Positions 1 through 5,464 of a stretch of 5,852 bases of DNA are shown here, one piece after another (positions within the stretch are counted from its first letter, which is position 1; each line of letters starts with the position of its first letter). The stretch is from Flavobacteriaceae bacterium (GTDB taxonomy: Bacteria; Bacteroidota; Bacteroidia; Flavobacteriales; Flavobacteriaceae). The position numbers were made by a program, and so were the translations under genes. The DNA lies in contig JAUXCI010000169.1 of NCBI GenBank assembly GCA_030618945.1, positions 1 to 5,852 on the forward strand, in the 5' to 3' direction. Under the pieces are notes generated by a model. The model searched no databases, was not told the DNA's origin, and saw only the letters and a program-made list of their open reading frames with translations.

Positions 1-315
1 CGTGGCATCTTCATTCGACTTATTACCCAGATCAAATGAAAATTTCACATCAAACTTTGTTGTCCCTTCAGTGGAAAAAACTTTCCCGTTTCTAGAGGAG
101 CTTGCTACTCCGTTTTTACTGTCTTTCACAGCATATTCTCCGAATTTGAATTTAAATATTTTACCCATCCACTGGCTTCCCATTTTGACTTTTAATTTTT
201 CTGAATTAGCAGCTAAATCATCGTCAATAACTATTTCCTTTTGTTGGGCATTCCCCATGGCTATTGTGAATAAAAGCAACCCCAATAAATAAATTCTAAC
301 ATCTTTCTTCATCAT
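1..315 (-). CDS. Exported protein of unknown function, N-terminal part only (cut by left edge)
   Basis: Reading the minus strand from the ATG at 315 gives 105 uninterrupted codons to the window edge, so the C-terminus is missing. Residues 1-23 form a classic signal peptide: a basic start (MMKKDVR), a hydrophobic core (YLLGLLLFTIAM) and a likely cleavage after GNA, before QQ, a pattern very common in Bacteroidota. There is no lipobox cysteine, so it is probably periplasmic, outer-membrane or secreted. The mature part is hydrophilic and lysine-rich, with motifs such as GSQWMGKIFKFKFGEYAV, and looks beta-rich. A second ATG at 312 is an equally possible start; neither has a Shine-Dalgarno sequence. 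I do not recognise the family. The plus-strand reading of the same bases is a shadow: it lacks a signal peptide and has poor composition. Confidence 0.8.
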   Translation of the reverse strand, partial: MMKKDVRIYLLGLLLFTIAMGNAQQKEIVIDDDLAANSEKLKVKMGSQWMGKIFKFKFGEYAVKDSKNGVASSSRNGKVFSTEGTTKFDVKFSFDLGNKSNEDAT

Positions 316-380
316 ATTAAAATTAAAAACTATTGCCATAAACTCAAACCCAATGAAGGGTTCTTTCTATAAAATTAAGT

Positions 381-408
381 AAAAAAAGCATTAACTCAAT
401 AATGCTTT
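381..408 (-). terminator. Rho-independent terminator, minus strand
   Basis: A perfect 8-bp inverted repeat (AAAGCATT at 385-392, AATGCTTT at 401-408) closes an 8-nt loop. On the minus strand the stem runs directly into a T7 run (387-381), part of which overlaps the stem base. On the plus strand the downstream tract is only TTTCTATCCTTTT, so the minus direction fits better. It lies about 55 nt beyond the stop of the small minus-strand ORF at 465, which indicates that a minus-strand transcript ends here, upstream of the exported-protein gene. Confidence 0.65.
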
Positions 409-464
409 CTATCCTTTTATAAACTTCATAAGAAAAAACCTTCTTCCTATAATAATTTTTAAAA

Positions 465-767
465 CTATTTCAAAAAACTCTTCAACAAATCACCTAATCT
501 ACCCTTAGAACTGGAAACGCCAGAAACCAAGCCGGTAATATCATCTATCGAACTGTCATTAGAATCAAAGCCCTGTATAAGGGACGCCATAGACTCCATT
601 GCACCACCCTGTCCACCTGACAGGCCCCCTAATAAATCACCTAATCCTCCTTGATCCGAAATATTATTCTGAGATTTTTGTTTTCCAAGATAACTCCTTA
701 TAAGATTTTTATGGCCTTTCAGAAAAAAAATACTCCTTCTTATGTAAAAATTTTCCAATTGTCCCAA
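465..767 (-). CDS. Small glycine-rich hypothetical protein, possibly a truncated relic
   Basis: This 100-residue frame has no ATG near its 5' end. The first usable codon is a TTG at 767, and the frame stays open only as far as a TAG at 789-791. The N-terminal ~35 residues are basic and look non-native (FYIRRSIFFLKGHKNLIRSY). From about residue 40 the composition becomes protein-like: GGLGDLLGGLSGGQGG, then MESMASLIQGFDSNDSSIDD and a closing GRLGDLLKSFLK. That Gly/Leu-rich tail with an acidic D-S-N-D loop faintly resembles the C-termini of DUF937-type proteins, which are usually longer; this is an impression, not an identification. A good terminator follows 55 nt downstream, supporting transcription. 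It may be a real small protein, one starting at an internal ATG (codon 57 or 60), or the C-terminal remnant of a decayed gene. There is no room for a normal N-terminus, because the divergent gene at 834 begins 67 bp away. Confidence 0.4.
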   Translation of the reverse strand: MGQLENFYIRRSIFFLKGHKNLIRSYLGKQKSQNNISDQGGLGDLLGGLSGGQGGAMESMASLIQGFDSNDSSIDDITGLVSGVSSSKGRLGDLLKSFLK

Positions 768-833
768 TGAATTTATATCTTGTGAATCCTAAATTTAACC
801 TGAAAACAAATTAATTAATTAAATCTTCATATT

Positions 834-1187
834 ATGAAAGCAAAAGTAATAGTTAGCGAAATAAATCAATATTGGGTTCACTTTCAGGCAGGGCGTTCTG
901 GAAATAAGCAATTATATCCACGGGTCATAGTAAAATGTTACCATGATGATGACTATGTTTTACAGGCAACTTTCTACCCAGACGGAAAAGCGCTACCTGA
1001 CAATTATTACGATGTTAATTCCAAATTAGTGTATTTACGCTATTCAATGTATATGTATGAACACGTAATTGACCTTGTCAGAAACGAAAAACCTATTTAT
1101 TTTAGTTTTTCTGACGTATCGAAACTGGGATATATCAGAACTGGTAAAGAGCCTGTTGGGGAAGGAGATGCAGATGCTGATTTCTAA
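834..1187 (+). CDS. Hypothetical 117-aa tyrosine-rich soluble protein
   Basis: The ATG at 834 opens a clean frame of 117 codons. There is no signal peptide or membrane segment, so the product should be cytoplasmic. It looks like a small beta-rich domain with 13 tyrosines. Strands alternate with the motifs YPRVIVKCYHDDDYVL (28-43), FYPDGKALPDNYYD (47-60) and LVYLRYSMYMYEHVIDLVRNEKPIYFSF (65-92). It ends in an acidic tail, EPVGEGDADADF (106-117). I believe similar short proteins ending in a region like NEKP(I/V)Y...EPVGEG(D/E) occur as hypotheticals in other Bacteroidota, but I know no function and assign none. The gene stands alone: a divergent ORF lies upstream and a strong terminator begins 28 nt after the stop, so it is probably monocistronic. 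The upstream stretch is AT-rich without a Shine-Dalgarno sequence. Confidence 0.85.
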   Translation: MKAKVIVSEINQYWVHFQAGRSGNKQLYPRVIVKCYHDDDYVLQATFYPDGKALPDNYYDVNSKLVYLRYSMYMYEHVIDLVRNEKPIYFSFSDVSKLGYIRTGKEPVGEGDADADF

Positions 1188-1215
1188 TCAAAAGAAATAG
1201 TAATGAAAATTTAAT

Positions 1216-1250
1216 AAGGCCCGGGAATGATGATCATGATCCGGGTTTTT
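1216..1250 (+). terminator. Rho-independent terminator of the 834-1187 gene
   Basis: CCCGG (1220-1224) pairs with CCGGG (1241-1245) around a ~16-nt loop. The stem can be extended outward by AAGG against TTTT using G-T wobbles (1216-1219 with 1246-1249). It is followed by TTTTTCTTTT. The position 28 nt downstream of the stop at 1187 and the polarity of the T tract make it the terminator of the plus-strand gene. Confidence 0.85.
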
Positions 1251-1266
1251 CTTTTATAACTGTTAC

Positions 1267-1307
1267 AAAAAAAAGACTAAGCAGTTGTGGGAGACACTTA
1301 CTTAGCC
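1267..1307 (-). terminator. Minus-strand terminator-like hairpin between two plus-strand genes
   Basis: GACTAAG (1275-1281) and CTTAGCC (1301-1307) form a 7-bp stem. An inner arm (AGTTGT against ACACT, with one bulge) extends it, leaving a small loop around the GGGAG at 1289-1293. On the minus strand the outer stem has a G-T wobble where the plus strand would have an A-C mismatch, and it is followed at once by eight T residues (1274-1267). Both features point to function on the minus strand. No recognisable minus-strand gene lies just upstream of it. Confidence 0.5.
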
Positions 1308-1434
1308 TTTAGAATTTTGTTTGTACCGTCACAATTTAAGCAATATTTTTAAATTCTTCATTATAGCCTATAAATTGGTATTTGCATTATCATTTTTCTT
1401 ATTCATGATTTCAAGGTTTCGGTTCAAAAAAAAG

Positions 1435-1442
1435 TATCTTTA
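1435..1442 (+). promoter_or_regulatory. Possible -7 promoter element of the DUF6526 gene
   Basis: TATCTTTA matches the Bacteroidota -7 consensus TAnnTTTG in all but its last base. It would place the transcription start near 1449 with a leader of about 20 nt. I find no TTTG at the expected -33 spacing, so support is weak. Confidence 0.3.
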
Positions 1443-1468
1443 CGATTCAACGATTTAAAACTACATCC

Positions 1469-1897
1469 ATGACTCAACAGAACTATTCCAATCACCGTCG
1501 ATTTGTTCCGCTTTATCATTTTATAACGCTTCTGGGAACCCTGTTTCTACTTATTGGAAGCATTGTTAACCTCGTGAAATCTTCCCCAGATAATTTTTAT
1601 TCTGCCGCTTTATTGGTAATGACTTCCCTGCTTCTAATGTTCACCGCATTTTACGCTAGAGTATTTGCTTTAAAAGCACAGGACAGAGCGATTTGTGCCG
1701 AAGAAAACTTTAGATATTTTTTATTGACAAAAAATACTTTACCAAAGGAATTAACGACAAGGCAAATTGTTGGTTTAAGATTCGCATCAGATGATGAATT
1801 CCACGCTCTAGTAGAAAGGGCCGTCAAAGAGAAAATGTCAGAAAATGATATTAAAAAAGCAATTACAAACTGGAGAGGAGACTATTACAGGGTTTAG
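1469..1897 (+). CDS. DUF6526 family two-helix membrane protein
   Basis: The 142-residue product matches, from memory, the Bacteroidota DUF6526 family over its full length. The N-terminus carries QNYSNHRRFVPLYHF (4-18), typical of that family. Two hydrophobic helices follow, at about 17-36 and 46-64, joined by a short loop (NLVKSSPDNFYS). After them comes the conserved cytoplasmic-type stretch FALKAQDRAICAEENFRYF (66-84), then IVGLRFASDDEF (100-111) and a charged C-terminus ending in IKKAITNWRGDYYRV. No catalytic motif is visible and the role of the family is unknown to me. The ATG at 1469 gives the expected length, and the residues after it match the family N-terminus, which supports this start. 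The gene is single; it converges on the large minus-strand gene with 176 bp between their stop codons. Confidence 0.9.
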   Translation: MTQQNYSNHRRFVPLYHFITLLGTLFLLIGSIVNLVKSSPDNFYSAALLVMTSLLLMFTAFYARVFALKAQDRAICAEENFRYFLLTKNTLPKELTTRQIVGLRFASDDEFHALVERAVKEKMSENDIKKAITNWRGDYYRV

Positions 1898-2073
1898 TAT
1901 ATTGGTTGAATTTAAAAAACCTCATATCTGTTGCAACGCCTATTTTTGTTACTCAGATTGATAGGGTCCCACTATTTTTTGGCTTTGAGGAATTTCTAAC
2001 AATACCTCTGTAGGAACCAACGTATAAACTATTATTATAGGCAACAACTGAGTTTTCAACTGCTGCGCCCTCA
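1898..2073. other. Convergent intergenic region without a clear terminator
   Basis: Two convergent genes end here, yet neither strand shows a hairpin followed by a T tract. The best structure is an imperfect stem (GAGGAATT with AATACCTC, about 1989-2010, one mismatch, 6-nt loop) lacking a T run. The minus strand carries a 43-codon frame (2084-1953) starting inside the end of the large gene; it is described under findings and not called as a gene. Confidence 0.5.
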
Positions 2074-4617
2074 TTATTCCACATCAAAAAAAGCTTTATT
2101 TTTAATAGGATAACCATCTAACGTGACCCCTTCAATTTCCACCTTATATGTAGTTGAGGCATCTGCTGCATAAAAGGAAATTCTAGCCTTACCATTCTTA
2201 TCCAATTTTAAAGTTGGTTTCCAAAAAAGCGTTGTTCTAAAATCCGGTATTTTCTCTTCAGAGTTAGTCGATTTATAATTAGGTTCATAAAATTTTCTTG
2301 CCTTATAAAACCCCGGATGAATAAAACTCATAATCCCTTTTTTTTGAGATCTATTCACGAAATTTATGCTTTGATCAGAAGCTCTTTTGGTGTACACGGC
2401 TATTACCGTTATTGCACTATACATGACCGCAGAAGGGCCGGTTAAAATGTCTATAAAACTAACTTCATCGGCGTTGACTAAATAATTTATATCTGTAACT
2501 GGTATCCCATTAAGAAGGTAGGCCATTCCAGCACCTCTATCACCTGATAAAGAAGAGCTCCCACCTCTATATACCAACTGATCTCCAACCATGCTTAAAC
2601 CAGGAACATTATTTACCAAGGTCCAAAACAAATCATTACCCAAAGCAGTTACGTGTAACTTTTCATAGTCTACCCTCGCCGTGGGCTGCACATAACGCAT
2701 GTCTTTTCTCAGATATTTATCATTTTCCCTTTTTTTACTAATTGCTGTCAACTCAATCTCTCCTAAATTTACAAAATCAAGTTGATTGGCATAAAGAGAA
2801 TCTAGGTATCTTGCCCTTTTTCGGGCTTCAGGGCCAGAATCGCCAACATCATCAAATGGTTTTGAATAGCCAGGTTTTATAGTGATCTTTGGTGGCATAA
2901 ACGAATCTAATTCTATATAAAAATCCCTGTTTTTTAATGTAGATTTTCTCGATTTTTTACCTTTTTTAACGACATCCTTTTCGGCCTGAATTATTATCGA
3001 AGTGCTGTCATTAAATTGATACCCTTGAAATAAAAACCTCCCTTGATCAATTGTTTTTGCACTAACATGCCCAAGAAGATCTCTGTTTTTATAGGTTAAC
3101 GATATATCGGAATTTACAGGTACCTTATGATTATATATACTTTTGACAGTACCCTTAAAATTAATACCGGTTTCAAAAGCGTATTTCCATTTTTGCTCAT
3201 CAAGGCCTACTGTTTCATTCCAAAGATATTTTCTCCAACCCTGAGTCATCATCAATAAATCTAAAACTCTTTTTCTTTCAGGCTCCTTAGAGTTGAAATA
3301 ATAACAAGGATCTTCAATTTCACCTTTTAGCTCAGACCTTAACATAAGATAGGATTGAATATCTAAATCACAATCGTTTAATGGAACCATAGCCAAATCA
3401 GTAATTGCAATTGACATATTCGCTTGTTGTAATTGATTTTTGGATACGTCAAGATAAAAATCAATCTCAACCTGATCCCTTTTATAATACTTATCCTGAT
3501 TAATTTGAATATTTAAAGCTGGCTTTGATAATTCAGTTTCGGCATACACCAAACGCTCGCTAAGCGGTTTGTAATTTTTATCGTAAAGAGTAAACTTTAC
3601 AATACCCTCTTCCAGACTTGACTTTGGCACTTTAATCAATCCATTCTTGCTGTTAGTTTCCAACTTGGCCTGAGACACTGCTATACCTCGCTGCTTTCCA
3701 ATAAAGGAAAGTTGATAAACACCATTTGGCAATGTAGATTGTATATTGATTTGATAATGGTCACCTCTATCAACAACCTGCATACTTATACCTTTCTCTA
3801 AACTCTCAACTAAACTATATTCGTATATTTCTTCCTTATATTGCACCACCGCTTTATAAGTTTTATCCATTTCTGGATTCATTCTAAAACTTCCCAACCC
3901 AAGATTCAAAGTGCTAAATTCAACTATTTTCTTTCCATTATCATCTTCAATATAACCTGAAATACTTATGCTTTTGCCTTCTGAATTAAGTGCCTTAAAC
4001 CCAATACGTGATGATAAATCCGCCACCATATAACCTCCTTCAGGGAAAAACTGAATATCAGGCTTGGATTCAATTAGATTATCCTCTCCTTGAAGTGAAA
4101 TACTGTCTTTTGGTTGGCTTGCTTCTTGATAGATCTGGGATATTCCAGACTTTACCTGAATAATTTTTCTAAAGAAAGACGTTTCATCAAAATTCCTCAT
4201 ATAATCCGTATAGGCTCTAACAGTAAATGCACCTACTTTTGAGTTTGCGGGTATCTGAAATTCACCATCACCACCACCTTCAACAATTTTAATTACTCTT
4301 GAATCAACAATTTTATTTGATGAATTGATCAGTTCTACATGTACCATTTTACTTTTGGTAATTGGTAAATTCGATTCCGCATCTAAAAGATAAGCTTTGA
4401 ACCAAATGTCTTCACCAATTGAATAAGTAGATCTGTCTAAGTGAATATAAATTTTTTCATAATAAACAGAACCTTCATTATTCAATGATTCTGCCCTGTT
4501 TTGCGTTAATACCGGATTTTGTTGTTTTGAAAAGGCGCTGATCGAAACCAATTGAAGTAATAAAAACAAGAATGGGAGCATAATCCTATTGAGGTGAGGG
4601 CCAATCAGAAAATTCAT
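2074..4617 (-). CDS. Exported MG2-like/TonB-plug domain protein without a beta-barrel
   Basis: The 847-residue product has an N-terminal signal peptide (hydrophobic core LPFLFLLLQLVSISAF, 14-29). Mature regions in order are: a macroglobulin MG2-like domain at about 52-156 (YEKIYIHLDRSTYSIGEDIWFKAY at its start, AFTVRAYTDYMRNF near its end); a second beta-sandwich beginning FFPEGGYMVADLSSRIGFKA (190-209); further sandwich domains to about 400; a helical linker with LDLLMMTQGWRKYLW (452-466); a TonB-receptor plug domain at about 640-745 (VPGLSMVGDQLVYRGG, AYLLNGIPV, ADEVSFIDILTGPSAVMYS); and a C-terminal sandwich (RTTLFWKPTLKLDKNGKARISFY, 794-816) ending in FFDVE. Such plug-only proteins are common in Bacteroidota and are presumed to act at the outer membrane or in the periplasm; their substrate is unknown. 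No barrel follows, so it is not a complete TonB-dependent receptor. An internal ATG at 4581 (Met13) would give a more compact signal peptide and is a plausible alternative start. The gene seems monocistronic. Confidence 0.9.
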   Translation of the reverse strand: MNFLIGPHLNRIMLPFLFLLLQLVSISAFSKQQNPVLTQNRAESLNNEGSVYYEKIYIHLDRSTYSIGEDIWFKAYLLDAESNLPITKSKMVHVELINSSNKIVDSRVIKIVEGGGDGEFQIPANSKVGAFTVRAYTDYMRNFDETSFFRKIIQVKSGISQIYQEASQPKDSISLQGEDNLIESKPDIQFFPEGGYMVADLSSRIGFKALNSEGKSISISGYIEDDNGKKIVEFSTLNLGLGSFRMNPEMDKTYKAVVQYKEEIYEYSLVESLEKGISMQVVDRGDHYQINIQSTLPNGVYQLSFIGKQRGIAVSQAKLETNSKNGLIKVPKSSLEEGIVKFTLYDKNYKPLSERLVYAETELSKPALNIQINQDKYYKRDQVEIDFYLDVSKNQLQQANMSIAITDLAMVPLNDCDLDIQSYLMLRSELKGEIEDPCYYFNSKEPERKRVLDLLMMTQGWRKYLWNETVGLDEQKWKYAFETGINFKGTVKSIYNHKVPVNSDISLTYKNRDLLGHVSAKTIDQGRFLFQGYQFNDSTSIIIQAEKDVVKKGKKSRKSTLKNRDFYIELDSFMPPKITIKPGYSKPFDDVGDSGPEARKRARYLDSLYANQLDFVNLGEIELTAISKKRENDKYLRKDMRYVQPTARVDYEKLHVTALGNDLFWTLVNNVPGLSMVGDQLVYRGGSSSLSGDRGAGMAYLLNGIPVTDINYLVNADEVSFIDILTGPSAVMYSAITVIAVYTKRASDQSINFVNRSQKKGIMSFIHPGFYKARKFYEPNYKSTNSEEKIPDFRTTLFWKPTLKLDKNGKARISFYAADASTTYKVEIEGVTLDGYPIKNKAFFDVE

Positions 4618-4965
4618 TGTGCAATCAAGGTTTGATCTGAAACTTGGTAATTCAATATTGTTGATAGTTACCTGTTAAAAGGACTAAATTGAATCAGATC
4701 AAGCTTTTGTTCTGAGCAATATACTCTATTTCACTCAATTTTAAAAAAACTAAACGTCGTGTTTCCCAATTTGATGATTTGAAAAAAACCATGATCTTGT
4801 CAAACTACCAACCTATAAATCCTAGAATTGAAAACAAGGGCAAAGAGCTATAGTGAAGACTAATTATCAACCAAAATAAGGCAAGGTTAATCAGTTGACT
4901 CTCCGCATTTTGACCCTCTATGGCAGGTTCCCAACTTGCTCCAATCTACAGTTTATCCTCATCAA
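4618..4965. other. 348-bp intergenic region, no gene recognised
   Basis: This stretch lies between the truncated-hemoglobin stop and the start of the plug-protein gene. It must hold the promoter of the latter, but I find no convincing TTTG/TAnnTTTG pair. It contains a 9-bp perfect inverted repeat (TTGATCTGA at 4632-4640, TCAGATCAA at 4694-4702), a short hairpin without a T tract (GCAGGTT-CCC-AACTTGC, 4923-4939), and short minus-strand frames, including a 32-codon one (4792-4694), none with family resemblance. Confidence 0.5.
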
Positions 4966-5340
4966 TTATAAGCGAATAACACCTTCTTTGAGCGAATAGA
5001 GAATGGCCAGGACATCTTTCTTATCTTCTTCTTTATAATTATTCTTATCCATTGCTTCCATTATATCATCTACAACCGCCATAAATTCTTGCTCTGAAAT
5101 ATTCATTCCCTTGTGCGTAGTAGCCATGTCTCGCCCTTTATATTCCTGAGGGCCACCAGATCCGGCACAAAAAAAGTTTACTGTATGTTGCTTTATTGTC
5201 TTCAATCGTTCAGGCTCTTCATTTAAGGGAAGAAATCTTGGACTTACATTTGGATTCGTCATATGAATATCGACGACATCATCTACCAGTTTAGTAATTC
5301 CTGTAAATTCGCCTAGTCTTTCATAAAGTGTTTGGGACAT
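4966..5340 (-). CDS. Group 1 truncated (2/2) hemoglobin
   Basis: The 124-residue product is a single globin domain of the usual length for group 1 truncated hemoglobins. These bind heme and are associated with oxygen or nitric oxide handling in the cytoplasm; the ligand here cannot be told from sequence. Visible hallmarks are the opening TLYERLGEFTGITKLVDDVV (4-23), the phenylalanine/glycine region NFFCAGSGGPQEYKGRDM (55-72), and the proximal-heme histidine His76 in MATTHKGMNIS. The closing segment is FMAVVDDIMEAMDKN (86-100) followed by LAILYSLKEGVIRL. The usual Tyr at B10 (in a V-D-x-F-Y context) seems replaced: the matching stretch reads VDDVVDIHMTNPNV (19-32). I recall the same VD-x-H pattern in a sub-branch of the family, so this looks like a subfamily trait, not decay. 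The gene follows an AraC-type gene by 124 bp and has its own candidate promoter. The ATG at 5340 fits the family N-terminus. Confidence 0.93.
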   Translation of the reverse strand: MSQTLYERLGEFTGITKLVDDVVDIHMTNPNVSPRFLPLNEEPERLKTIKQHTVNFFCAGSGGPQEYKGRDMATTHKGMNISEQEFMAVVDDIMEAMDKNNYKEEDKKDVLAILYSLKEGVIRL

Positions 5341-5372
5341 AATATTGTTTTTTTTTAGTTAAATTATTCAAT

Positions 5373-5380
5373 CAAAATTA
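5373..5380 (-). promoter_or_regulatory. Candidate -7 promoter element of the hemoglobin gene
   Basis: TAATTTTG on the minus strand is a full match to the Bacteroidota -7 consensus TAnnTTTG. It would start transcription near 5366, giving a leader of about 26 nt before the ATG at 5340. The -33 position (around 5400-5403) reads ACAG instead of TTTG, which suggests a promoter that is weak without an activator. Confidence 0.4.
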
Positions 5381-5439
5381 GGTTCAATTGAAGCAAATCC
5401 TGTTTTCATTTGATTCAAAAATGTGTGCTTTTGGTTCAA
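5376..5439 (-). repeat. Three direct repeats upstream of the hemoglobin gene, possible operator
   Basis: On the minus strand three 12-mers resemble one another: TTGAACCAAAAG (5439-5428), TTGAATCAAATG (5418-5407) and TTGAACCTAATT (5387-5376). The consensus is TTGAAYCWAAWK. Starts are 21 and 31 bp apart, close to two and three helical turns, so all three face the same side of the DNA. The third overlaps the candidate -7 element; the second lies just upstream of the -33 position. A palindrome, TTCAATTGAA (5383-5392), overlaps the third copy. The AT-rich setting makes some chance similarity likely. Confidence 0.4.
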
Positions 5440-5464
5440 GTGTGATTTTTTTACATATTATTTT

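Noticed and set aside
2..292. Plus-strand open frame of 96 codons at the left edge
   Set aside because: The opposite strand gives a frame with a textbook signal peptide over the same bases; the plus-strand frame has unlikely composition and no ATG at its start, so it is a shadow.
347..362. Short hairpin AACCC-AATGAA-GGGTT in the leader of the left-edge gene
   Set aside because: Only a 5-bp stem, with no T run and no known leader motif; likely chance.
4694..4792. Minus-strand 32-codon frame starting with ATG at 4792 (MVFFKSSNWETRRL...)
   Set aside because: It is short, has no ribosome binding or promoter signal and no recognisable family; its stop falls inside the inverted repeat. A frame this length is expected by chance in a 348-bp gap.
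4797..4937. Minus-strand hydrophobic open frame (...INLALFWLIISLHYSS...) downstream of the hemoglobin gene
   Set aside because: No usable start codon in the frame, and hydrophobicity is expected from AT-rich non-coding DNA.
4923..4939. Hairpin GCAGGTT-CCC-AACTTGC as terminator of the hemoglobin gene
   Set aside because: It pairs better on the plus strand (G-T wobble) than on the minus strand, and no T tract follows in either direction.
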